From IMG/VR virus record IMGVR_UViG_3300046169_000007, positions 1-47,886 of that record: a stretch of 47,886 bases of DNA, one strand, 5' to 3'. The translations under genes were made by a program, and so were the position numbers. This document shows, one piece after another, positions 42,731 through 47,886 of this stretch. The notes under the pieces were generated by a model that was not told the DNA's origin, ran no database searches, and saw only the letters and a list, made by a program, of their open reading frames with translations. Numbering within the stretch: the first letter of the stretch is position 1; each line of letters begins with the position of its first letter. This DNA comes from a virus.

Positions 42731-43331
42731 CTGTGTCTTCCTCTCCTACCCGTAACAGGGTATCCCAGAACGGTTGGTCTGTCTCATATCCAACTATGTA
42801 AAGCGCTGGACTCTCTCTGTACTTTTTTATTGCTGCCTTCCCCATGAGCAGCTTTCCCGTCTTACTGTCGTTGATAGGGCATGGTGTATTAGCTAACATC
42901 ATACTCCTGAACACGACAGGGTCTTGACATAACACAGATATAGCAGATACCTGTAACCCTAAGCCACCAACTTGCTGTGGTGCGCCTAAGAGCCTAGCAT
43001 TCTTCCTGCGATTACAAGACTCATCCTGTTGCATCTCACCACGAGATATACCGATAATGCTAACCTGTATCCCTGTAGAGCTAGGTAGTAAGCAACTGTC
43101 GTTACCACCACCACCCATCATAGTAGGTGCTATCGCACTCATGACAGGAGCAGCACTACCAGCACCAGTAGCATTGTAGTTATTAGTTACAGTCTCATCA
43201 CTATTGTTACTATCTACAGTAGAGTTATCATAACCATTAGAGAAGTCACCAGTAACATCACCAGCCTGCGCAGTCATCCCCAATAACATCACGGAGATCA
43301 GGGTCACTGCACATAAGCTGTAGAGCGGCAT
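42642..43331 (-). CDS. Sec-exported cysteine-containing hypothetical protein
   Basis: The Met at 43331 gives a good signal peptide (MPLYSLCAVTLISVMLLGM, cleavage near TAQAG). A start at 43364 is possible. The mature protein has an Asn/Asp/Ser-rich start, SAIAPTMMGGGGNDSCL, and several cysteines (SCLL, SCNRRKNARLLG, VLCQDP, TPCPI) likely forming disulphides in the periplasm. I recall proteins with SAIAPTMM...C...CNRR...C in marine T4-like and T7-like phages, always of unknown function. The end is basic and overlaps the next gene by 89 bases; the start overlaps the lipoprotein gene. Confidence 0.65.
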   Translation of the reverse strand: MPLYSLCAVTLISVMLLGMTAQAGDVTGDFSNGYDNSTVDSNNSDETVTNNYNATGAGSAAPVMSAIAPTMMGGGGNDSCLLPSSTGIQVSIIGISRGEMQQDESCNRRKNARLLGAPQQVGGLGLQVSAISVLCQDPVVFRSMMLANTPCPINDSKTGKLLMGKAAIKKYRESPALYIVGYETDQPFWDTLLRVGEEDTDEEIAQDTTPKLSLSDRFRSSKRRVATTP

Positions 43332-43497
43332 CTTTCTGACCGATATATGTAAGAGTTTGTGCATCTAAGTTCCGTTGGCATTTGCTATCATTAGCTGGGC
43401 AAGAGGAAGGTAAGACCACATTTGAAGTACTACATGCAGTAGTTATACTCATACAAATCAGAAAAGCAAGACTATTTGAGAGCTTCTGCCACGACAT
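43258..43497 (-). CDS. small lipoprotein (79 aa)
   Basis: Start at 43497 inside the end of the DUF1127 gene. MSWQKLSNSLAFLICMSI is a short signal segment ending in TTAC, a plausible lipobox with Cys23 as lipidated residue. The mature part has four more cysteines (SSCPANDSKCQ, LMCSDP, DDCAGW). It overlaps the following exported protein by 74 bases. A lipoprotein overlapping another exported protein recalls spanin pairs, but the composition is not Pro-rich as in Rz1, so I keep it as an outer-membrane lipoprotein of unknown role. Confidence 0.6.
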   Translation of the reverse strand: MSWQKLSNSLAFLICMSITTACSTSNVVLPSSCPANDSKCQRNLDAQTLTYIGQKDAALQLMCSDPDLRDVIGDDCAGW

Positions 43498-43642
43498 TGT
43501 TGATGTCACCACGTGCGATACCAATGTCATGAAGTTCTTTGTCTGACATGTTAGTGAGAATCCAGTAGTCTGCACGAGCTTGCTGTGCCTTTTGTAAGCT
43601 TGCCAAGAAGTCTGTGAAAGTTTTAATAATTAGTGCGAACAT
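43472..43642 (-). CDS. DUF1127 (YjiS-like) small protein
   Basis: A 56-residue frame with AGGAAA upstream, easily missed because of its size. The second half ARADYWILTNMSDKELHDIG followed by IARGDINNVV is the DUF1127 signature (R-x-L-x-x-[LM]-S-D-x-EL-x-DIG-[IL]-x-R-x-[DE]-I). The N-terminal helix is amphipathic. DUF1127 proteins abound in alphaproteobacteria, where members such as Rhodobacter CcaF1 bind RNA and affect stress-response transcripts and small RNAs. A phage copy could act on host RNA turnover; that step is inference. It heads the exported-protein group after a leader with hairpin. Confidence 0.8.
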   Translation of the reverse strand: MFALIIKTFTDFLASLQKAQQARADYWILTNMSDKELHDIGIARGDINNVVAEALK

Positions 43643-43649
43643 GATATGT

Positions 43650-43696
43650 TTCCTATGTTAAGCCCAGCACTATTGCTAGGGACGTACATAGTTATA
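43650..43696 (-). promoter_or_regulatory. late leader: candidate -10 box, hairpin and ribosome binding site
   Basis: Minus strand: TATAAC (43696-43691) as a -10-like box, then CCCTAGCA/TGCTGGG-type hairpin (43681-43663, one bulge) with loop ATAG, then CTTAACATAGGAA before the DUF1127 start. The hairpin-AACATA-AGGA order repeats that before the scaffold gene. No good -35 is visible. Confidence 0.4.
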
Positions 43697-43745
43697 CACA
43701 TATGTCAGACAGTTACCTCTACTAAGTTTGCATACCCGTTATACG

Positions 43746-44105
43746 CTACACGCCTGAGAAAGTCTCTGTAACAGTCAGTATAGTGTCTACATGCCCGGCT
43801 GTTGCAGGTGTTACTTGTATCTTATCGCCAGGAGCTAAAACAATCTCAATATCTGAGAAGGTTATATATTCGTTTGCACCCAAGTTCTTACCTGTGAGGA
43901 AGTGTGATGTATAAGTATCTTCTGCAACATACCACTCAATCTCAAGGCTAACATTACCAAGAGTATTGATAATGTGAAGATAGCTAATCTCAGCCGTACA
44001 GTTAGGAGGACATGTATATACATCCTCTGTAGTAGTACCTGTGTTATGCCCATAGACAGAACGCCTACGAGCAGGTCTACCTGCATGATTGAGTGTAACA
44101 GTCAT
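43746..44105 (-). CDS. beta-rich virion-type small protein (119 aa)
   Basis: Start by TAATGA overlap. The protein (MTVTLNHAGRPARRRSVYGH...) has a basic start then alternating beta strands: ISYLHIINTLGNVSLEIEWY, NEYITFSDIEIVLAPGDKIQ, and TILTVTETFSGV at the end. This jelly-roll-like pattern with LAPGD-x-I is common in phage neck, decoration or fibre-associated proteins. No catalytic residues. It is the last member of the distal late block before the 100-base gap and DUF1127 gene. Confidence 0.65.
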   Translation of the reverse strand: MTVTLNHAGRPARRRSVYGHNTGTTTEDVYTCPPNCTAEISYLHIINTLGNVSLEIEWYVAEDTYTSHFLTGKNLGANEYITFSDIEIVLAPGDKIQVTPATAGHVDTILTVTETFSGV

Positions 44106-44407
44106 TACTCGTCAACCCACGCTTCATTCTCTGGTGTGTTAGGGTCATCCTTAACGTAGTGACCTTTAGCTGTACGAGCACGTTTCTTACCAGGAGGAGG
44201 TGTAGCTTTCTTAGGCTTCTTAGGCTTAGTAGCTGCAATGTCTGCCTCTGCACAGATGTAGTTGATGTTCTCATCTTTACTCTGTACGTTACCATAGTTG
44301 TCTTCACCAGCAGACTGATTACCTGCAGAGTCCCACACGTAGCCGTGCTCATCTACACGGTAGCCCTTAGCTTCTAGGGCATCTTTGTATTTAAGATAAT
44401 ACTTCAT
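44105..44407 (-). CDS. basic-tailed hypothetical protein (100 aa)
   Basis: ATG 44407 overlaps the previous stop by one base; the longer frame has no site. It starts MKYYLKYKDALEAKGYRVDE with a HGYVWDSAGNQ block, then a Lys/Pro-rich part (KPKKPKKATPPPGKKRARTA), ending acidic (NTPENEAWVDE). Lysine-rich segments like this also occur in the neighbouring genes, so this group may coat or bind DNA or RNA. Function unknown. Confidence 0.65.
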   Translation of the reverse strand: MKYYLKYKDALEAKGYRVDEHGYVWDSAGNQSAGEDNYGNVQSKDENINYICAEADIAATKPKKPKKATPPPGKKRARTAKGHYVKDDPNTPENEAWVDE

Positions 44408-44658
44408 TACTTGCCCTTCTTCATAGGACGTGCTGCAGGGTTGGATGCACCACAAGCTAAACCACCGTGAGCATATCCCATTTTCTTAGTCATACCACCC
44501 TTCATGTAACCCATCTTCTTAGCTACTTCTGGTGCCTCTTTCTTGAGAGCTTTCATACCTTTGTTCATCATACCACCTTTGTTCATACCTTCATGATAAC
44601 CTGTTCCACCACAGTGAGAACAACCTTTACCTTTACACTTAGGACATACCTTCTTCAT
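44407..44658 (-). CDS. small protein with DnaJ-type zinc knuckle and Met/Gly/Lys repeats (83 aa)
   Basis: GGGGAG precedes ATG 44658, which overlaps the previous stop (ATGA). The start MKKVCPKCKGKGCSHCGGTGY holds two CxxCxGxG half-sites, a compact DnaJ-like zinc finger. The rest is a Met/Gly/Lys-rich repeat (MNKGGMMNKGMKALKKE, KKMGYMKGGMTKKMGYAHGG), similar to the YAxGGL tags in other virion-type proteins of this genome. Probably a small virion or nucleic-acid-binding protein. Confidence 0.7.
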   Translation of the reverse strand: MKKVCPKCKGKGCSHCGGTGYHEGMNKGGMMNKGMKALKKEAPEVAKKMGYMKGGMTKKMGYAHGGLACGASNPAARPMKKGK

Positions 44659-44927
44659 GTTCGTTTTCTCCCCGATGCTGTCGTAGACCACTTAACTTTC
44701 TTTGGGCCTGTCTTCTTTGCTGCTTCTTGTTTACTAATCTTACTTGCTACTGCCTTTGGTCTACAAGCTGGGTAGGATCTACCGTCACCCTTTTGCCTAC
44801 CACACTCTTTACCCGTCTTAACGTCCGTCCACTCTTCACCAAACCACTTACCTAAGCCACCTTTAGCATAACCTCGGGTGCTTGGCAGTACGTGTTGACT
44901 ACGAGACTTTATTGTTCTTCGTGCCAC
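44655..44927 (-). CDS. basic DUF5872-like protein (90 aa), GTG start
   Basis: GTG 44927 is chosen for the perfect GGAGGT site seven bases upstream, overlapping the gene before by 29 bases. The product is very basic, with GYAKGGLGKWFGEEWTDVKT and GKECGRQKGDGRSYPACRP, the GLGKWF-x-E-x-W-x-D ... CGR ... YP-x-CRP pattern I remember from small phage proteins grouped as DUF5872. The two cysteines may bind metal. The C-terminus is KKTGPKKVKWSTTASGRKR. Function unknown; nucleic acid binding is plausible from charge. Confidence 0.7.
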   Translation of the reverse strand: MARRTIKSRSQHVLPSTRGYAKGGLGKWFGEEWTDVKTGKECGRQKGDGRSYPACRPKAVASKISKQEAAKKTGPKKVKWSTTASGRKRT

Positions 44928-45066
44928 TGTACTTACCTCCACGTGCTTTGTATGTCTTAGTAAGCCAAGCAGAGCCATAAGCGCTGGGCCATACGTCAAA
45001 CTTCTTCTTAGCTTCTGCCTTTACTTTAGCGTACAGCTTCTTGTTTGTAGGGGTAGGGGATGCCAT
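44899..45066 (-). CDS. small basic protein (55 aa), DUF5872-like first half
   Basis: A 55-residue gene sharing one base with the stop before it. MASPTPTNKKLYAKVKAEAK, then KKFDVWPSAYGSAWLTKTYK and ARGGKY, is a motif common in marine phage small proteins: LYA-x-VK-x-EAK-x-KF-x-VWPSAY-x-S-x-WL. In some phages this unit and the GLGKWF unit of the next gene are, as I recall, parts of one protein, so here the two may be a split pair. No function known. Confidence 0.7.
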   Translation of the reverse strand: MASPTPTNKKLYAKVKAEAKKKFDVWPSAYGSAWLTKTYKARGGKYSGTKNNKVS

Positions 45067-45344
45067 TACCATTTCACCTTATCTGCCCAGTAAGCTGCTG
45101 AGAGCTTACCCTTCTTGATGTTCTTAGCGTGTCTAGCTTTAAAGCTTGCACGTTTCTTCTTCATCTTGTCAGACTCACCCGCTTTAGGCTTGCCTGCTGT
45201 GGATGCTCCCTGCTCACCAAAGCGGATGAGCTTGATGGTGTCACCCTCCTTGGCAAGTACAGCGTGGGATTTAGTTGGATGCTTTGGTGTACGCTTGGGT
45301 TTGTTGTAACCCTCAAACTTCTCACCTCTATATTCAATCGCCAT
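45066..45344 (-). CDS. basic DUF6321-like protein (92 aa)
   Basis: A 92-residue lysine-rich protein: MAIEYRGEKFEGYNKPKRTP, then THPTKSHAVLAKEG-like text with IKLIRFGEQGAST, and MKKKRASFKARHAKNI ending AAYWADKVKW. The block YNKPKRTP...KSHAVLA...KLIRFGEQG...KRASFKARH...AAYWADK(V)KW is highly conserved in marine phages (DUF6321 in my memory). Role unknown; strong conservation and positive charge suggest a virion or nucleic-acid-binding protein. Overlaps the gene before by 11 bases. Confidence 0.75.
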   Translation of the reverse strand: MAIEYRGEKFEGYNKPKRTPKHPTKSHAVLAKEGDTIKLIRFGEQGASTAGKPKAGESDKMKKKRASFKARHAKNIKKGKLSAAYWADKVKW

Positions 45345-45594
45345 AAGGTCTTTTCCTATCAGGGTCTAGTACATCGTTACGACTTAACATGCCCTCAAGA
45401 TACATAGCTCTCTCTACATGATCTAAAGTGTAACGCACTCCAGTGTCAGCCTCTATAGCAGCACGTACATAGAACACATCACTGCGTGGAATGTGAATAC
45501 GGCGTATACGATTGGCACTACCGTCAGCTAACGCAGAGTAAAACTCTTCAAGTACGTTATCATCTGCGTATAGTTGTACGGGTTTAGTAGTCAT
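45334..45594 (-). CDS. conserved hypothetical protein, first gene of the late strand (86 aa)
   Basis: ATG 45594 is preferred over TTG 45600; neither has a strong ribosome binding site. The product contains VLEEFYSALADGSANRIRRI, then HIPRSDVFYVRAAIEADTG and DHVERAMYLEGML, a very conserved small protein of marine phages with no assigned function. It is helical with a central basic IRRIHIPR patch. It is the first minus gene after the 1.4-kb non-coding region, so transcription of the late block may start just before it. Confidence 0.75.
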   Translation of the reverse strand: MTTKPVQLYADDNVLEEFYSALADGSANRIRRIHIPRSDVFYVRAAIEADTGVRYTLDHVERAMYLEGMLSRNDVLDPDRKRPYGD

Positions 45595-45620
45595 TGTCAA
45601 TACTTTTCTTGGTAAAGAAG

Positions 45621-45738
45621 TGGTACGTGTCGCAAACTACGTGTTAGGAGAGAGGAGACAGGAGGAGAGTTACACATAATGTTTGTAACACGTACCAGTA
45701 GTGTAACACTTATATGTTTATACAAGTTTATGTGTGTT
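45621..45738. repeat. GTGTTAC/GTAACAC motif cluster with 10-bp inverted repeat
   Basis: TGGTACGTGT (45621-45630) and ACACGTACCA (45688-45697) are exact inverted repeats 57 bases apart. GTGTTA, GTTACAC, GTAACAC (twice) and GTGTTAC occur within 110 bases. It lies 25-140 bases upstream of the first late gene and looks like binding sites of a regulator. Confidence 0.5.
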
Positions 45739-45783
45739 ACATACCTATAGTGTACAAACTATAAAGAAGAGTGTCAACCCTAT

Positions 45784-45903
45784 AGTTAAACTTTCTATAG
45801 TTAAACTCTTCCTATGTCCAGTATCTTTATTAACACACTCTTTATATAGTTTAACTATTTATTATTTATTACTTGTATTAAGTTAAACTAAGAAAGTTAA
45901 ACT
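45784..45903. repeat. five AGTTAAACT boxes (candidate iterons/operators)
   Basis: Exact AGTTAAACT at 45784-45792, 45799-45807, 45881-45889 and 45895-45903, and inverted AGTTTAACT at 45848-45856. The spacing between starts is 15 and 14 bases in the two pairs. Another inverted copy is at 47325-47333 before the 35-residue gene. Flanks are very AT-rich, as expected for an origin or control region. Confidence 0.7.
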
Positions 45904-46258
45904 CTGTCTGCTCCTGCTCCGCAGTTATACTCATGGAAACACCCTAGTCAACCCATAAAATACGTATATTCGTAAAGATTTTACTAAATGTTACGACTTT
46001 GTAACATATTGTGATAATAATACCACACATGTACTACTAAATATGGCAAAACCTGGGCAAAGCTAAAAACCCCGTGTGTGTATTTGTGTATATACGTATA
46101 CCTCATACCCCCCACTGGCCCTCGCACCCCCTCGTTTTTGCCTGTGTTTCGCATTATGTGGGGGCATTTCCTTGCAAGCGCTTGATTTTGTTGTAATCCT
46201 TAACTGTTACCGCGTCAGATTCTGCGTGAAATAGGGCGTTTTTAGGGTGGTTTCAGAG

Positions 46259-46339
46259 TTTGTGATCACAAATAGCAAAGGGATGCATCTAAACCATACC
46301 GCCACCCCCTAACGTGATCACAAATATGCCACCCCCTAA
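46259..46339. repeat. palindromes GTGATCAC with paired GCCACCCCCTAA repeats
   Basis: GTGATCACAAATA occurs at 46262-46274 and 46314-46326; the first copy sits in the perfect 14-base palindrome TTTGTGATCACAAA. GCCACCCCCTAA follows at 46301-46312 and 46328-46339. An inverted, imperfect relative (TTTAGGGTGG) is at about 46240-46250. Dyad symmetry suggests a dimeric protein's binding site. Confidence 0.65.
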
Positions 46340-46564
46340 ACGCCATGCCGATTGCGTTAGGTAATAGATTCGCGCGTGTAGTATTACATCCGCGAGGCAG
46401 TAATTAGTTTATCAAGTAAGATCAACGCCTTAGCTAAACTCTGCCTAAGTCCAAATGAAATGTTACAGTTTAAAACTAAACAAAACAAAGAGTTAACTTT
46501 ATTTCGTGATCGGTTAAAGTTTTTTATTGAATATCTGAAAACCCATTGCTAGGTTGAATACATC

Positions 46565-47010
46565 GAAAGCGACAAGGCGAAACGCACAAGGTTCAGACCT
46601 AGCACAAGCCAGCGTCCTAGACGATCAAGCCGCATAGAAGAGCCGCATAGAATATAAGACCGAATACGCAGACCGAATATAAAACTTGACTAACAAAACC
46701 GAATCTGCCCAAGATAGGGCAACACAATAGGCCCCCACACTTCAGGCCAAGCGAATGAGTGGTTTAAGCAACCACAGTGACGATACCCGATTGGATCAGG
46801 CATGACAAAACCTGTGACATTGAGCAAGGGAAGTAGGCACAGAATGTCCTTGAGAACGGGGCTTGAGAGCGGTGACTTGAATCAGTCCGCCTATAGTGCT
46901 GGTCAAAGATATAGCTAGGATAGGCGCGTCCAGGATTGTGCCTATCTCATGGTGTATCTTCACCAATCTATGACCGACCAACCTTAACCACTAGACATAA
47001 GATAGGACAG
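46565..47010. ncRNA. hairpin-rich region, candidate structured RNA
   Basis: No coding frame of note, yet base composition resembles genes and several stems are present: TGCCC/GGGCA (46706-46721), GTGGTT/AACCAC (46759-46775), a bulged GCGG..ACT/AGTCCGC (about 46870-46892), GATAGGC/GCCTATC (46919-46946) and TGGTG/CACCA (46950-46965). Tandem 13-base units (AGCCGCATAGAA twice, AGACCGAAT twice) lie near 46628-46680. This could be a plus-strand leader or a structured RNA. Without comparison to relatives it stays a suggestion. Confidence 0.35.
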
Positions 47011-47013
47011 ACC

Positions 47014-47280
47014 ATGTATAAAATCGAAAAGAACGTACCCCTTCACAACTCACCACGCAACGGCCACGCATTCTATAAGTACCCTTTCTTCGATATGAAA
47101 GTGAATGATAGCTTTGCTGTGCCAGTGGATCCAACCACCACGCTAAACTATATCCGTGTGGCTAATCGTGTGGCGATTGCTATCTGCACCCAATACAAGC
47201 GATCCAATAACAATAGCATGAAATTCTGCTACCGCACAGATAAAGTCAACCGCGTGATCCGTGTCTGGCGCACAGCGTAA
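47014..47280 (+). CDS. DUF7303-like small phage protein (88 aa)
   Basis: ATG 47014 with AGGACAG upstream; upstream in-frame codons are in the hairpin-rich region. The product MYKIEKNVPLHNSPRNGHAF, then KYPFFDMKVNDSFAVPVD and ICTQYKRSNNNSMKFCYRTD, ending VIRVWRTA, follows the pattern IEKNVP...YPF-x-x-M-x-VGDSF-x-VP...R-x-WR, common in phages (DUF7303 in my memory). It is an early-type gene, the first on the plus strand right of the control region. Molecular role unknown. Confidence 0.75.
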   Translation: MYKIEKNVPLHNSPRNGHAFYKYPFFDMKVNDSFAVPVDPTTTLNYIRVANRVAIAICTQYKRSNNNSMKFCYRTDKVNRVIRVWRTA

Positions 47281-47287
47281 AAACTTT

Positions 47288-47333
47288 CTTGACAGGTAGG
47301 CGCTGCGGTGCCTACTCTCTGGATAGTTTAACT
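47288..47333 (+). promoter_or_regulatory. candidate promoter, hairpin and AGTTTAACT box
   Basis: TTGACA (47290-47295) is a perfect -35, but the bases 17-18 later (CTACTC/TACTCT) match -10 poorly. GTAGGC/GCCTAC form a six-pair stem in the same stretch. AGTTTAACT (47325-47333), the box of the big control region, follows just before the next ribosome binding site. Confidence 0.35.
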
Positions 47334-47347
47334 TTGGAGAGAGACCC

Positions 47348-47455
47348 ATGTTCAACATTTGCACTCGTAAAGTAGGCGGCATTCGCTTTGTAAAGATTGG
47401 CAAGCTATGTTTTAGCTTTTGTATTACCGCTAAATATAAACCGATTGGAGGTTGA
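47348..47455 (+). CDS. small hydrophobic-basic peptide (35 aa)
   Basis: GGAGAGAGA precedes ATG 47348. The peptide MFNICTRKVGGIRFVKIGKL then CFSFCITAKYKPIG has basic and hydrophobic residues and three cysteines. Similar very short proteins (VRK...G-x-x-FVKIGKL-x-x-SFC) occur in many phages and alphaproteobacterial prophages. GGAGG in its tail is the ribosome binding site of the next gene, so the two are coupled. Function unknown. Confidence 0.65.
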   Translation: MFNICTRKVGGIRFVKIGKLCFSFCITAKYKPIGG

Positions 47456-47458
47456 CCC

Positions 47459-47886
47459 ATGTCAAATTATAAATTGCTAGGCGTAGGCACTAACGCAAAA
47501 ACTGTCAAAGGTGACGGGGATGAATACCTGACCGCTATTTTGTATATGACACCCTATAAAGTCATGGTTGACAACAAGTTGTATAACTCATGCAGCATGG
47601 CAGTTTTGGCTGGATGCATTGAAGCTTGCCTAAATACCGCTGGGCGTGGTGCAATGAATAGCGTCCAATCAGCACGAGAACGCAAAGCGCAATGGTTTTA
47701 TAGTGATCGTGATGGTTTCATGCGCCAAGTCATGCAGGACATTGCCAAGTTTCAAACATACTGTAACAAGCGCGATATTCAGCCTGTGGTCAGACTAAAC
47801 GGCACTACGGATATACGCTGGGAATTGATAAAGCTTGATGGCTATACCATCTTTGAATTATTCCCACGGGTGCAATTCTATGACTA
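47459..47886 (+). CDS. GP88-domain phage protein (3' truncated)
   Basis: The start ATG 47459 has GGAGG upstream. The visible 142 residues contain the GP88 pattern: SNYKLLGVGTNAKTVKGD, CIEACLNTAGRGAMNSVQSA followed by RERKAQWFYSDRDGFMRQV, then VVRLNGTTDIRWE and FELFPRVQFYD at the cut end. GP88 proteins (first named in mycobacteriophages) are widespread in phages near early genes; I know of no established function. The C-terminal part, normally starting with YTK, lies beyond the window. It shows that plus-strand genes continue past the right end. Confidence 0.8.
   Translation, partial: MSNYKLLGVGTNAKTVKGDGDEYLTAILYMTPYKVMVDNKLYNSCSMAVLAGCIEACLNTAGRGAMNSVQSARERKAQWFYSDRDGFMRQVMQDIAKFQTYCNKRDIQPVVRLNGTTDIRWELIKLDGYTIFELFPRVQFYD

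Larger units (their letters stand above)
45595..47013. other. 1.4-kb non-coding region between divergent gene blocks
   Basis: No frame here looks real: the short frames lack conserved sequence. The left part (45600-46060) is AT-rich and holds GTGTTAC motifs and five AGTTAAACT boxes. The middle (46080-46350) has a C-rich stretch and two GTGATCAC palindromes with GCCACCCCCTAA repeats. The right part (46560-47010) is less AT-rich and hairpin-dense. With genes diverging from it, the region is the best place for origin, promoters and regulators. A 23-codon frame at 45679-45750 with GGAGGA upstream is the only peptide worth noting. Confidence 0.6.

Noticed and set aside
41894-43497. Overlapping exported genes as an Rz/Rz1 spanin pair
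   Set aside because: The lipoprotein is cysteine-rich rather than proline-rich and is encoded before, not inside, a membrane coiled-coil gene; order and composition do not fit known spanins.
45679-45750. 23-codon plus-strand frame with GGAGGA upstream
   Set aside because: Too short and without any protein features; it overlaps the GTGTTAC repeat cluster, so the match is probably chance. Noted only as a possible leader peptide.
46595-46612. TTCAGACC-like T-loop suggesting a tRNA
   Set aside because: No seven-pair acceptor stem, anticodon arm or CCA-like end can be assembled; no tRNA was found anywhere in the window.
46796-46981. Minus-strand 61-residue frame in the non-coding region
   Set aside because: No ribosome binding site, no recognisable sequence, and it crosses several perfect stems; better explained as non-coding.
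47143-47460. Minus-strand 105-residue frame
   Set aside because: It is the shadow of the DUF7303-like gene and the 35-residue peptide, both with good ribosome binding sites.

Overview
The window looks like most of the genome of a marine podovirus (short-tailed, T7-like layout) infecting an alphaproteobacterium. The closest type I recognise is the SAR116 phage HMO-2011 and its Roseobacter and SAR11 relatives. The best evidence is a family A DNA polymerase with an inserted DnaJ-like CxxCxGxG zinc knuckle, together with a B12-dependent ribonucleotide reductase, glutaredoxin, MazG, T7-type endonuclease I, endonuclease VII and PhoH. A small DUF1127 protein, a family abundant in alphaproteobacteria, supports the host guess. 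No integrase, repressor, tRNA or single-subunit RNA polymerase was seen, so a lytic life style is likely but inferred. Both ends cut a gene, so the genome is not closed. A primase was not seen and may lie in the missing part.

Layout. Bases 1-11112 are plus-strand early/middle genes packed with 1-40 base overlaps: DUF3310, DnaB-type helicase, PolA, a putative ssDNA-binding protein, a Cas4-like exonuclease, endonuclease I, MazG, NrdJ, glutaredoxin, endonuclease VII, PhoH and a small hairpin protein. A hairpin at 11119-11138 separates them from the convergent late genes. Bases 11146-45594 are all minus strand and are transcribed from right to left: small basic proteins, a group of exported proteins, terminase, portal, a methyltransferase-containing protein, scaffold, capsid, tail tube proteins, three fibre-like proteins with chaperones and membrane proteins, and then the internal virion proteins including a lysozyme domain. 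Bases 45595-47013 are about 1.4 kb without convincing genes but rich in repeats, palindromes and hairpins, between divergent transcription units. Bases 47014-47886 start a new plus-strand set (DUF7303-like, a 35-residue peptide, a truncated GP88 protein) that probably runs on, through sequence not in the window, to the left end.

How it works together. The left part copies DNA and feeds it with deoxynucleotides (NrdJ, glutaredoxin, MazG, exonuclease), resolves branched DNA (two resolvases) and may counter host defence. The minus-strand part builds head, tail, fibres and ejected proteins and lyses the host. Several genes (5155-6022, 11146-14605, 14610-16001, 16005-16557, 33966-36754) are interrupted by single-base indels. 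Most can be repaired by removing one base, often from a short homopolymer, so I suspect assembly or sequencing errors rather than real decay; this cannot be decided from the sequence alone.
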